Part shown: one piece after another, positions 44,580 through 55,699 of the stretch
How positions within the stretch are numbered: position 1 is the first letter of the stretch
Layout of the letters: each line of letters starts with the position of its first letter
Origin: Schistosoma haematobium
Taxonomy: Eukaryota > Platyhelminthes > Trematoda > Strigeidida > Schistosomatidae
Length of the DNA: 64,000 nt
Assembly: GCF_000699445.3 (NCBI RefSeq)
Contig: NC_067197.1
Span: forward strand, 8,624,152-8,688,151
Direction: 5' to 3'
The notes under the pieces: generated by a model
The model's input: only the letters and a program-made list of their open reading frames with translations
Told to the model about the DNA's origin: nothing
Databases searched by the model: none
Made by a program: the position numbers and the translations under genes

Positions 44580-45135
44580 ATGTAAACATTCATTTTCTTT
44601 TCTTTTCTTTCTTTTCTTTTCTCTTCTTTTTTTTCTTCTCTAAAATCTCAATATTTATCTGTTATTGTTTTTATCCCTTCATTTCATTATCATAATTTAT
44701 GTATCAACGTTTTAAATCACAACACTGAAATGTTTTCTTTTCTTGTTTTTCTTTTTGTTGAAAAAAAAATAAAAATACAAAAAATAACCTAATTTATTTT
44801 GAGAAAATCTTATCAACAATAAAAATCCATAATGTTTGTCATATTTTGATTTTAACTAAAATATCATTAAAGTGAAATTATTTAAGTCACTTTGTTTTTC
44901 TCTTTTTTCTTTTTCCTTTTCTTTTTTTCTTTTTCTTCTAGCTACATGTAAAATATATTTTGAAGAGAAAAAAGAAAGAAACATTTTTATCGTGGCTCAT
45001 TTTTTTTATTTTAGTTTTTTTTTGCTCAAATTATTTGAACATTAATATGTTAAATAAATCTTTTTTGATAAAAATTTTCTCTTTTCCTTTTTTCTTTTTT
45101 TTCAAAGTTGTTGTCATAGAAAAAGAAAAACAAAA
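44580..45135. repeat. Pyrimidine-rich low-complexity block
   Basis: Successive TTTTC/CTTTT runs (44590-44640, 44730-44755, 44895-44940, 45000-45105) give strong strand asymmetry over about 550 bp. The small frames inside (for example 44960-45142) are composition artefacts. Confidence 0.7.
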
Positions 45136-45364
45136 TTCTTAAAAAAAAATGTTGTTTTCGACAAAAAATAAATCTGTTTTATTTTATCCCTTTTTGTATA
45201 TTAATGATATAAGTTGCCACTAGTTAAATCTAAAAGTTTGTAATCAAAATCATCTCAAACTGATGCTTAGATTGTATTTATCATTTCTAAATATTCTGTT
45301 TTATGAATATGTGATGAATAGAGGTGAATAGAAGTAAATCAACTTATTTTGATGGATCCACTTG

Positions 45365-45675
45365 ATATTGTTTCACTTGAATCTACCCATTGATGTTGAG
45401 GACTACAGGTGATCAGTCTCTTGTTGGTTTATGTACATCCAGTGTGGGTTGCCTCGATATTGTATTAATTTACAAGCTTCATAAGCAAAGATGGTTAGTG
45501 GCTAGTAGTGAAATCCAGGATGCGTTGAGTGGATAACGCGATGGCAAATAGTACTGTGTTCGAATCGCAGAGTGAAAATCAACTCTGAGATGCAAGTACG
45601 TTCAGTTGGAGAGTCCCAAATAGGACGAAACGCGCGTCTAAACTGGATTCCACTGCTATCCACTATCCATCAAAA
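45365..45675. repeat. Smα-like hammerhead SINE, fold-back
   Basis: The minus-strand part (45365 to about 45526) holds the head of a unit and then its terminal block (AAGCAAAGATGGTTAGTGGCTAG). The plus-strand part (about 45527-45675) starts in the tRNA-like region (TTGAGTGGATAACGCGATGG), passes box B (GTGTTCGAATCGC) and ends in a ribozyme with core TTGGAGA and an AAA insertion before CTGG. It is inactive. Confidence 0.7.
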
Positions 45676-45987
45676 TCATCCACCTGAGCTACAAATCTTC
45701 TCCACCATCTCTAAATCAACTTATCAACAATTTGGGTACTAGCGTTGAGATATCGAATAAATAGTTTAAATGGTTTAGCATTTGGTTTGAAATATTTTTT
45801 TTAAATTCTTTTTTTGATTCCTGGTAGATTCATAAGTATACGCTGTTATAATATTTCATATTATGATTGAATAGTTGTTTGATCCTATTTTGTTTACAAT
45901 TTGACTCCTAAAATGTTCAATCTATGATAAATACAATCTGTGAATCAAACCGTTCTCTGCAAAGTGTCAATAACCAAATACGAAAAA

Positions 45988-46194
45988 ATTAAAATTTTTT
46001 CAATTTAATAGTTGAATTCGTGAGTCGATTGGAGCTAGATCACCATAGAAAACCTAGAAGTATTGAACGACTGTTTCATCCTAGTATGGGACTCCAGTGC
46101 TTCCGGGTGTTTCATGGTGATCTAGCTTCAAGTGACTCATGAATTCAACAATTAAATTACTATAATATCCACGAAGCCCCTCACTGATTAAAAT
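45988..46194. mobile_element. Fold-back of CTGAGGA-family SINE 3' ends
   Basis: The minus arm (45996 to about 46090) runs from the tail to the middle of the ribozyme (GTTTCATCCTAGTATGGGACTCC). The plus arm (about 46091-46186) begins directly at the 3' arm of stem I (AGTGCTTCCGGG). ATTAAAAT lies on both sides (45988-45995, 46187-46194). The junction falls inside the ribozyme itself. Confidence 0.65.
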
Positions 46195-46669
46195 ATATTT
46201 GTTGTATTCATAGAAGAAAAAGAAAATATTTTCAGGAAAAATGGGTACCGTAGAACAAAATTTATTAAAACCAATTATTTACTTTTGATTTGTCTGACTG
46301 TTGAAGTTGTCTCGGACTGATTTCAACTACTGAACAGTTGATCACTAGCAAGTCGTAGAAAGTAAGTGAATTTTAGTTTGAAACTCTACATACCTCCATA
46401 GATCACGACCTTACTCAAAATTGGTTGAATGACCTCATAAGTCAACAGAAACACTAATTTGGAGTATCAGTTATATTACGAAATCATAGAGAATGAATAA
46501 AACATTTTGTCCAATTAAAAGTTTATTCAGAAAATATGTGACTAATACTTAATCCATCATTAAGATCCTGCTTTTGTTAAGTATGATGTATATATTTAAA
46601 TAAACTTCTCAATAAAACGAATATTAAGACTTAGTTCATTTGCAATGATTGTTCGAATCTTCTTATTGT

Positions 46670-47085
46670 TGATGTTAATGTCTGCAATCGATCAGTCTCT
46701 TTTGGTTTATATCCATTAAGTGTGAACTGCCTTGATATTCACACTAACAAGTAATCGTTTTAAACGGAGTTATATAGTAGCTTAAAGTAGAATTTATAAC
46801 GTGCATCTCGCCACATTTGAGACTACTTGGACAGATATATCTAGACTTCAGTGTTGAATTTAACACTATGATTTAAAGATGAATGAAAATTCACTCAGTC
46901 GCACATGTCAATGTCTATTTGAACTCAACAACTTAGTGAATAATGTATTGAGCACTCGTTATGAAAGCAACTGAATTCGAGTACCAGTATCAACAACAAC
47001 ATGATTGAAAGCATTTTTTGGCTAAAATGTCCCGAATAGAACAAAATCCGCGTCCTGCATTCTAATGCTAGGTACTATAAATAGC
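46670..47085. repeat. Old Smα-like pieces, inverted
   Basis: A minus-strand head (GATCAGTCTCTTTTGGTTTATATCC, about 46698) and ribozyme remnant (TTTGAGACTACTTGGACAGATATATC, about 46820) are followed by a plus-strand remnant (ATGTCCCGAATAGAACAAAATCCGCGTCCTGCATTC, about 47028). No ribozyme core survives. Confidence 0.5.
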
Positions 47086-47089
47086 ATCT

Positions 47090-48230
47090 TAGAAAGCTAA
47101 ACGTTTTTGAAAAAATGTTTCCACACTTAATTAAATGAAAAATTATTCGTTTGTCATGGAAATTAATTACAAGTAAACGTAAATCATTTCGCACTGGTTT
47201 TTGTACCGTAAAAAAGTGTTTCGTTGTAAAACTAAGTAAAATATATTTCCGGATCACTTAAATGTGTACTGTCGGACACAAATATATATGAGTGATATCA
47301 CTTGATAATCGAATTGTTTTGAATAATCTACCTATCTATCAACTCACTGTAGTTAATAAGACAAACAACATTGAACTTCACGGAAAGTACCCAATAGATG
47401 GATTCTGTCATATGTGAGCTTGCTGACGTATATATCTTAAACGTCTCAGATTATGAATATCCACTAATGTCTTGTTTTAAAATATTCACTAGAAATAAGT
47501 CTAACCACTAAAATAAAAAAGAAAACTGAATTTCATATGCTATTTTGTCAGAAATTTATGTTCTGCTTAACCGACATGAAATATGACAAACTGTGGGGCC
47601 TGCTCCTAGTGAAATCACAGAAGCTCTAAGAAGCTCTGAAAAAGCTGAAGACATTCCGTCCAATCGTCTTTCGGAAGAATATTACAAAATCTCAACGTGT
47701 AGCTTCCCTATTAGGAAAATTCTAAAAACCATTGCCTACGAATTAGATGGTTGTAATGATGATTTCATTTGACTTTTTTGATTTCTTTTCATTCTTCTTC
47801 TCTCCTATAACTTAGGAATTGGAGGGTTCAAATGTTCCAGCGCTCACGTTGTATGCGGTATAACAAAAATTCAAGTTCTAGATATAAGAAAAACAGTTGA
47901 AATAAGAAGACAACATCGAATAACAATTACATTGAAAACATTCATAATGATGAAAATTCACAAACGTAAAATGATGCCAGTACATATAATCAGAGGAAAT
48001 AACTTGGGGGAATATGTTATTACTTCATAGAAACTGAACCAAGAAATTATTGTTATTTCATATGAAAAGTAAATGGAATGATTGACTTCCTAAAAAAGCG
48101 TTTGTTGTTTTAAAAAAACAAAACAGAATTACCTTGCAGTTTAGTTGCTAAACGATTTCAAACTATCTAACATCAAAGGTAATTATTAAATACTCAGCAG
48201 ATCATACTTCACATCTACTTAAAATTGTAC
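47090..48230. other. No recognised gene
   Basis: AT-rich. A segment near 47635-47690 (AAAAAGCTGAAGACATTCCGTCCAATCG) resembles 60713-60750 and may be an old shared repeat. Confidence 0.4.
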
Positions 48231-48235
48231 TGATG

Positions 48236-48290
48236 ATGTCGTTCAAAATAAGGATGGAAGCTTCGTGTCCAAACCATCCAGCTTTTATTT
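48236..48290 (+). repeat. PLE terminal block fragment
   Basis: GTACTGATGATGTCGTTCAAAATAAGGATGGAAGCTTCG followed by CCAAACCATCCAGC matches the plus-oriented PLE end at 59530-59590 and the inverted ones at 20.6 and 54.6 kb. Confidence 0.6.
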
Positions 48291-48499
48291 ATTTTGAAGG
48301 TTTGTTTTTTGAAATAAATAATTATTTACAATTTATTTTAAACACTTTTTTTTCGTGTCAATATATTGATTTAACTTGATGACCAGAAATTAAACATAAT
48401 AGTCAAGTCTTAATTGATTAGAGGAGATTGGCTTGCAGGTTACATTATCTTGTTAAATATATTGAGAAATAATTTTAAAACTTCAAATTATCATTTTAT

Positions 48500-48984
48500 A
48501 TAATTACATATTTTTGATTGAGATCATGAACCGATTGATGATAGACCACTGTTGGAAACCTGGAAGCGCTGGACGACCGTTTCGTCCTATTGTGGGACTC
48601 CTCAGTAGTACGCATCCACGAACCCGCTCGCGGGATTCGAACCCAGGGCCTTCAGTCTCACGAGTGAACGCTTAACCTACTGGATCATTGAGCCGGGATC
48701 CAATGGCGTTAATGTCGCGGATTTGTTGAGGTTAGACATCAACATCATTGGATGCCAGCTCAATGGTCCAGTAGGTTAAGCGTTCGCACGCGAAACTGAA
48801 GGCCCTGGGTTCGAATCCCGCGAAGGGGATCGTGGTTGCGCACTGCTGAGGAGTCCCGCAATAGGACGAAACGGCCGCTCAGTACTTCCAGGTATCCAAC
48901 AGTGGTCTATCATCAATCGGTTCATGATGTCAATCAAAAACGTGAAAATCTCTACAACCCCTAAACTGATAATTACATATTTTT
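48500..48984. mobile_element. Near-symmetric fold-back of hammerhead SINEs with 16-bp TSD
   Basis: The minus arm (48516 to about 48717) and plus arm (about 48725-48968) are inverted copies of the same segment from the 5' GTTAGACATCAACAT/ATTAATGTC point through the tRNA-like body and ribozyme to the tail. Box B is on both arms (GGTTCGAATCC at 48808-48818; its complement near 48633). The pair sits between ATAATTACATATTTTT at 48500-48515 and the same 16 bases at 48969-48984. In the minus arm the ribozyme has an intact core, stem II and stem III (ACGGTCGT), but a poor stem I. In the plus arm the cleavage triplet is changed (GCT for GTC). This is the clearest case of the pair inserting as one unit. 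Confidence 0.88.
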
Positions 48985-49490
48985 TATATCCTAATGGAGA
49001 TTAAATTACGGGTAACTTCTGAGAACTATCAATGGACTAATATCATCTATATACATACCTATTGTTTAACTATTCACTAACTAGATTAGGTTTATTCATA
49101 TTCTTCTTATTATAAGCTTCATTTTGACCTATAGATTATTATTATACGATTTACTGTTCTTAAATTATGTTCAGTTTACTGATTACAGTCTCCCACTTTC
49201 AAAGTCAGTTTTTCGCTTGATCTTGTATAAATGTTTTTTCCCTATTTTATAATGTTATCTGGTCTGTTTGGCCAGTATATAAACTAAGTATGTTTGAAAT
49301 AAATAATTCGCATATTGGGATGTGTTATCGGTGTTCTGGACTGTAATAGACGGGCTAATGATCAATAAGAGCACTAGGCTGTTGATACCGGTCGAACATC
49401 ATTGGTTTGGGATAGTACTAAGATTGAAGAAGTCGTATTCCGATTGGCAAATAAATCACGTGATAACTAGCCGGGTTTAAAGTCATAACA
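48982..49490 (+). mobile_element. Solo LTR, family 3
   Basis: Matches 62595-63109. It starts TTTTATATCC (for TGTTATATCC) and ends AAAGTCATAACA. It holds a promoter-like CAGTATATAAAC and an AATAAATAA soon after. The 5' edge touches the right TSD of the preceding fold-back. No clean 5-bp TSD is visible here. Confidence 0.7.
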
Positions 49491-50970
49491 ATTAAGTTTA
49501 ATGGATCGTTTCATTGAAACATGATCATTTATTCTAGTCACTTACAGTCACTTATTTATTTTCACATCAAATGACACTTTCAGTTTATTACTATGTAATA
49601 CCTCTTTTGTATATTTAATAAGTGTTCTGTTATTGTCAACTAGATATATCACACTTTTATAAAACATTATTTCTATATTAGTAAATTGTTATTATTGAAA
49701 GACCTTATTTAAGATAATGAAGAAAATCAAAGCGAAAATTGAATTGCTTCTTTTAGAATAAAAAAAATGACCAATTTTGACCCAATTTTCATTTATTAAT
49801 CATTTTCAATTAATTTCTGTAATTAATTAAATCTTTATTCTCTGTCTTAATGTGTGTGTGGATGTGGGTACTTTTGAGGTCATCTGACGTATTATATTAT
49901 AAGGTCAAATTCTATTCCCATCTCAAATCAAAATCATACAAAATAATACAAATAAATCAATGATAAATATTGATGTTTAGAACTAAGATATAAAACAAGG
50001 CCGATTAATGTGACCAGAAGATATAATGAAAAACAAGAAGCTAATTAGAATAAACGATTGTAGGATATTCGTACTTTGTGTTCTCAAATTCAATGATATA
50101 CTTATTAGTTTTTCATCGTCATCATCATCATCATCATCATCACTATGGACTTTTAATTGAATGTTAATCTGATTTGTAAGGGTTTGAATAAGCCGATTGT
50201 TGATATTTTTATTAAATTTTGTTCGATTTCTGTTGCCTTAAATTAATCATTTTATAACACGTTTATGTTGAATAGATACGATGTGACAAGGAGCGAGTGT
50301 CTAGGCCTATTTCAGACTACTCAGCTGGTCAGACGTAATCGATATAAGTAATATCAAACATTTGAAGTTTACCTGTGGCTATTAGTGTCATTCTGAATGT
50401 TCTATGATGAACCGATTTGTGTTACATTTTCATACTTCGAGTGTATTACGTAAATTGAATTTCTTTTAAATCTCTACCAGAAAATATAGTGACAATATTG
50501 ATCGGAAAATAAAATCCATCCTCAATCAATATATTAGCTAAGGAATATTCCGACTCTAGAATCTTTTGAGAACATTTAGTTTAACTTTAAAATAACTGTA
50601 GATTTATATGAACTTATGATGATCAATCGTTACTTGTAAAAAGCTACTGATAACTTAAATTTTAATTGGTTATGATTTGTTATGGTACACTTATACATAG
50701 TAAGATTAGATCAGAAGTTATATAGCAACATTGAATAAGATCAAATTTGATCAAATCTGATGATTGAATACCAATCGATTGTGCATGATTTTACTATTTC
50801 AATACGTAGAGATAATTACTTTCTAATTAGTAAACATGGTGTGAATATTAATTCTTATGACCAATAGGTGTGTTTGTATAGTGAAGTTAAAACAATTTTG
50901 GAAAAGAAGAGTATTCGCTCATCATAGCAGACAATACGTTTATTATTACTATTCGTTCATCATCGAAACG
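49491..50970. other. No recognised gene; CAT microsatellite
   Basis: A CAT/TCA run lies at about 50114-50142. Near 50296-50335 a decayed Smα-like ribozyme stretch (TCTAGGCCTATTTCAGACTACTCAGCTGG) may survive on the minus strand. Otherwise AT-rich, without signal. Confidence 0.4.
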
Positions 50971-51452
50971 ACTGTCAGTCAATAATAATGTAAGAATCGT
51001 CAATAGGAATTTCAAGACAGTTCTATTATACGGAGATGAAACTTGGAGAATAACTACAACTATCATCGAAAAATACAGGTATTTGTAAACAGTTGTCTAT
51101 GTAAAATACTTAATGTCCGTCGAACGCATGCCATCAGCAACAATCTACCATGAGAGAGAACAAACCAGCTTTCAGATGAAGAGAATATAAGGAAATGATG
51201 ATCAAGGTTGATTGGACATACATTGTGGAAACCATCGAACTGCATCACGAAACAAGCCATCGCTTGTAATCATGAAAGGAAACAGAATTGAGGAAGACCA
51301 AAGAACACAATGAGCAGGGTATTGTTAGCAGACATCGAAATAGTGAATAGCAATTGGAAAGAATTATAAAGTGTTGTTCTTGGCGGAGTTGTTTAAAGGA
51401 GCCTGATGAGCGGTTTATGCTCCTCCACGAGGTGTGACAGACGTAAGTAAGC
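50971..51452 (+). pseudogene. RTE retrotransposon 3' part
   Basis: Starts at the KVRIFNTNVKTVLLYG-like region (TTTCAAGACAGTTCTATTATACGG) and covers LLWERTNQ, the basic region and the tail (GACGTAAGTAAGCAGGTGAGTAG). Numerous stops. It shares damage with the 37.2-kb copy (for example loss at KSIVLGGVV-type codons), suggesting a common older subfamily. Confidence 0.82.
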
Positions 51453-51906
51453 AGGTGAGTAGAGTTATTCTCTGACAACAAAAATATCTTCAAGTGTAAC
51501 TATGTATCTATCATAAAAGAATACAACAGTAAATATGAAGTGATTCACGAAACTTTATTAAATGATAGTTTTTGTTTACACTAATTAAGTATTGATAATA
51601 CAATCCAGAATGACAACGAAAGTTTCACAATCATATCATTTAGTATAAATAACCTATCATTACCAAACATATGCCCTCCTCATCTATAAATCATCACCAT
51701 CATCCCAATTTCTTTAGTTACAGGTGAACAATTAAAACATTATGCAAAATAATGGAATGAAAACATGAAACATTTTGAAATATCTAAAGATTAACAATTT
51801 AAGGTAAGAAACAGTGTTTATATTGCAGTGACAATTCGAAAAATGAAGTTTATTCAAAATGTTACTAGAAATCTTTCCATATAAGGAACATAAGGCTTAC
51901 TGATAT

Positions 51907-52065
51907 ATAGTAGTGAAGGAGAACACAAGCGAGAACAATCGAATATATTTGAACACAAAATTACTGAGAATTATACAGTTAATACTTCATTTACAAACAT
52001 GTCAATCAATCGTCTCAGACTTCACTGTTTCTTTATTTCCATTTCATGCCGATTCATTCCTATAA
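51907..52065 (-). repeat. LTR-like family 2, partial
   Basis: Left end (TAGTAGTGAAGGAGAACACAAGCG) to CACTGTTTCTTTATTTCC. The other end is missing. Confidence 0.5.
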
Positions 52066-52069
52066 GTGA

Positions 52070-52877
52070 CTGAATTAGTTCAGTCCATTATAGTGATTGG
52101 CGACAACTGAGAAAACATACAAATTGAATAGGTTGATAGCTATTTGAATTAAAAAGTTTGCTGGATCATAAATGGATTCAAAAATCAATACTGACATTAA
52201 CACTGAAATGGAAATACATTTAATTGACGACTCGCGAGTAAGGTAATACAATAATCTTGCTAACTAAAATCTAAATAAATCAGTTCATTTGGACAAATCA
52301 AAAAGCAGATACAATGTTTTGGATTGAAAGTCTTACGGCAATTTTCTTTGAATTCAGTCAACGTTCTCTAAATAAATTACAAACATTTTAACAAATCTCT
52401 GTGACCTACTCATATTTTGAATCTGTCTATAATTCGATAAATTCATTGACATGGACTTGTTGGCATCAGTTAATTTCCTCCTTTAACCACATTGTTTCCT
52501 TAACTGAATTTGGAAACTGTTTATAGAGATTATCGTTATGTTAAGTATTACAGAACTCAAGTGGATACGTTACATCAGTTGGTAAATATTTCTTATATGA
52601 TAAATAAGATACAATCACAATAGAGTAATTAATTGTTCAATTTAAAGTTACTCTGTATTGCTCTATCTAGAATTTATGCATTAGTGGGTTAAAAAAAGAT
52701 GTGAAGAATGAACTACCAAGAAACCTATGCATTTCATGATGGACAGCAGATAATTCATACATAGAATACACTGTATCAAACAAGATTCTACGGAATCTTT
52801 ACAATCAAAATTTACATTAATTAGGGATTTATTATAAAATTCTATATGGAAAATACAATACACCAACTTAAGTGAAT
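52070..52877. other. No recognised feature
   Basis: AT-rich sequence without coding or repeat signal; the minus frame 52681-52866 has no domain. Confidence 0.4.
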
Positions 52878-53107
52878 AATATCGAAGAGATCATGATGTT
52901 AGACCACCATTGAAAACCCGGAAGCACTGGACGGATGTTTCGTCCTATTGTGGGACTCCTCAGTAGTGCGCATCCACAATTCCACTGAGGAGTCCCATAA
53001 CAGAACGAAACGTCCGTCCAGTGCTTCCGGGTTTTCAGTGGTGGTCTAACATCAATCGGTTCATGATATTAATCTAAAACTTAATAATCTCCACTACCCT
53101 TAAATAG
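52878..53107. mobile_element. Fold-back with two head-to-head hammerheads
   Basis: The minus arm (about 52885-52990) and plus arm (about 52995-53107) mirror each other, each from tail to ribozyme, with a spacer of about 15 bp (GCGCATCCACAATTCCA). The minus ribozyme (52941-52986) has an intact core, stem II (GTCC/GGAC), GAAA and GTC. Stem I has one mismatch at the core-proximal pair and stem III has two pairs. The plus ribozyme begins at CTGAGGA with no 5' stem I arm and a stem II mismatch. Same design as 12921-13176. No convincing TSD. Confidence 0.72.
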
Positions 53108-53423
53108 TGCAAACGAAAACTCATTATAATTTGAATTAATCCAGTAAGTTCATATAACTAGTTCGTTGGTTGACGGTAGTCTACAGAAATCTCTGTTCGA
53201 TGTAGATCCCATATTAGTTGAAACCCATCAATAAGAAATATTACAATTATGAGGATACATTTTATTCCTTGTAGGATTGAAACTTATGTTACCAAGCATT
53301 ATATTTTAAATGTTCTATTAAGCGAAACAGATACAAAAGCACTTTTATACAATTCTATGTAGATTTATTGAATATAAAAGAAAACTGACCAACTATGAGA
53401 TAATTTTCTAAAACAAATTCAAC

Positions 53424-53691
53424 TATAGTGAACGAGAACACCAATTGGAACAAACAAATGTACATAAATACAAATCTTACTAAACTCTGAGACCCATACA
53501 GTAAATACTTCATTTGCAAAATATCAATCAATAGTCTCAGATTTCACTGTTCTTTCATTTCCACACCAATCATTCCTTGTTGTCGTTCTCTTTTCTTAAA
53601 TCTTCTTAACCTTCTAAATTCAGGCATTTCATTTTCGACTGATGATACATACTACTTAAATCTGTTGATGTCAGTAACACATACCGCAATA
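53424..53691 (-). mobile_element. LTR-like element, family 2
   Basis: Left TATAGTGAACGAGAACACC and right ATACATACTACTTAAATCTGTTGATG...ACATACCGCAATACA. Ends decayed by one base each. Confidence 0.55.
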
Positions 53692-54180
53692 CATATAACT
53701 AAACAAATAAATTTCAATAACAATTTAGGTTATAATTTGGTGGGAAAAAGAACTTAATTGTCATATGCTTCACTTTAAAAAACTTCAGGAAAATAAAATT
53801 CTAGTTACTACCATGTTTCTTCATTGTTTCTTCATATTGGACGGGATGAAAATGAAAAAAATTACATAGATTTAATCAATAAGATTTTTTTAATATTCAA
53901 CACACTAATTTCATTTTTAATCCAATGTGTTGTTTATTTATTTAGTGTATTGGTTGTTTAACTTTCCACTAGGGTATATTAATCGTTGTATTCAATTAAC
54001 ATGAATTCTCCTCAGCATGATATACAACATGCTGATTTGTTGGAAACTTTGTGTAGTTTTTTATATATGTGATTTCATTCTAATTAATAATCAAAATGGT
54101 TGTATAATCAACGTATAAGTAAATGTATTTTCAACTAGAGTCGTCGTCATCGTCGTGTTTTTCGGGTTAATAAATTGTAC

Positions 54181-54456
54181 TGTAGTGAACGAGAACACAA
54201 GTAGGAACAACCAGATGTACTGCAATACAACATTACAGAGTCTCTTAGGAAAATGTAAGAATCATATGGTAAATAATTCATTTGCAAAATATCGATCAGT
54301 TGTTTCAGACTTTACTATTAATTTCTTTCCATATCAATCACACTCTGCTCTCGTTCTCTTCTCTTTGATCTTCTCAACTTTCTCCTGCCTGGTATTCTAC
54401 TTTCGACTGATGATACATACTACTTATATCTATTAACATCAGTAACACATACTACA
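54181..54456 (-). mobile_element. LTR-like element, family 2
   Basis: 276 bp with clean ends TGTAGTGAACGAG and ACACATACTACA, and the paired CTTATATCTATTAACATCAGTA motif. Flanks GTAC (left) and GTAA (right) could be a degraded 4-5 bp TSD. Confidence 0.58.
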
Positions 54457-54604
54457 GTAACAGTTTTGGTTTTCATACTTCACATCATGAAACTTGCAAT
54501 GATTTCTCATTTGCACAAGTAATAAGCGATCCGGATATAACAATTAGCGACGACTAGTTACATAACATTAAATTACTTCTATAAACAATAAATATTAGAT
54601 AAAG

Positions 54605-54770
54605 AAAGACTTTTGTGATGGAGTTTTTGTTCCCTAAGCTAGATGGTTTGATCGTGGAGCATTCATCGTTCTTCTGAACGACATCATCAACACAGACTTC
54701 AGGCAACAAAACTCCATCAAAATCATCCACCTGAGCTATAAATCTTCTCCACCATCTCAAAGACTTTTGT
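54605..54770. mobile_element. PLE terminal fold-back with 12-bp TSD
   Basis: A 142-bp insertion (54617-54758) between two exact copies of AAAGACTTTTGT (54605-54616, 54759-54770). The left part is the minus-oriented PLE end (GATGGAGTTTTTGTTCCC...GAACGACATCATCAACACAGACTTCAGG). It switches at about 54704 to the plus-oriented outer end (CAACAAAACTCCATCAAAATCATCCACC). No coding sequence is left. Confidence 0.82.
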
Positions 54771-55059
54771 TTAAGGTTTGTTTTATTCCTTTTTTCCTTT
54801 ATTAATAATAATCATAATGATGTGAAATACAAGTCAACTTGTGTAGGTAGAAAATAGTCTTCTCTTCTTTTCTTTTTCTTTTATTAAATAAAAAATAAAT
54901 AATTCAATAAATTATTTCACTTTAAACTAATCGTAATCTTTACAAAATGATTGAATTAATTCCTCTGTCATCTTTCATTACCATTATTATTGTTATTATC
55001 TTATTTACTTTGCTCTCCTTTTTAGCTCACTTCACATTAGTTAATCTAATCTGCAAAAT

Positions 55060-55149
55060 CATCATTATTATTATTACCATTACTAATATCATTACTAGTA
55101 TTATTATTACTATTATTACTATTACTGTTATTACTATTACTATTAATAC

Positions 55150-55185
<36 letters not shown>

Positions 55186-55191
55186 GAAGTG
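55060..55191 (+). repeat. ATT-rich trinucleotide block
   Basis: Imperfect ATT/ACT repeats become a pure ATT run at about 55152-55184. The isoleucine-rich frame across it (54947-55192) is an artefact. Confidence 0.85.
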
Positions 55192-55699
55192 ATTGCGATA
55201 AACTAATCAATCAATCAAACAATCAATCCAAATTGATCAAAAGATACTTTGATTTTTATTTGTAAATTAATACAGCATAATAATTAGGTATATTGAATGT
55301 TTAATTTCATCATAGATTAATAATAATCTGATTGATAGTTGAAAATAAAGGAATGATAATGAGAAATAAGTTTTAATGGAATCATCATTAGACTATTATA
55401 TGAATTCACTAATAATATTTTATTCACTGGTGACTTTGGTTTTCTAAATTTCAAATAACACAATGTACCCGGGAAATTCGAATCATTTTCAGTAGTAAAA
55501 TTAAATGACAAACAAAAAAATGTGAATGATTACATGAAATTGTACAACTCTTCATTCATTGTTAAAGGTGTAGAACTGTCTTACACCAGATATGGTTAGA
55601 CTTCATTGGTCAAAACTTATCATTAGAACTCGAGAGGTCACATCTTGAGGCAAGTCAACAGTAAGAACAATAGTGTCATCAATATGGAGAGTTGTGCAG

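Noticed and set aside
48745..48835. tRNA gene (box A- and box B-like sequences)
   Set aside because: The same motif recurs at many loci fused to hammerhead and SINE tail sequence, the arms do not form a complete cloverleaf, and the copies are decayed. It is the tRNA-derived head of a SINE.
48832..48880. Active hammerhead in the plus arm of the 48.5-kb fold-back
   Set aside because: Core, stem II and GAAA are fine, but the cleavage triplet region reads GCT where GTC is needed, and stem III loses its closing pair.
48500..48984. DNA transposon or MITE with long inverted repeats
   Set aside because: Arm length and breakpoints vary between loci, TSD length is variable (8-16 bp), and single and tandem copies of the same unit exist; a retroposed fold-back fits better.
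54947..55192. 81-codon isoleucine-rich frame
   Set aside because: Made by an ATT trinucleotide block; no mixed-sequence protein core.
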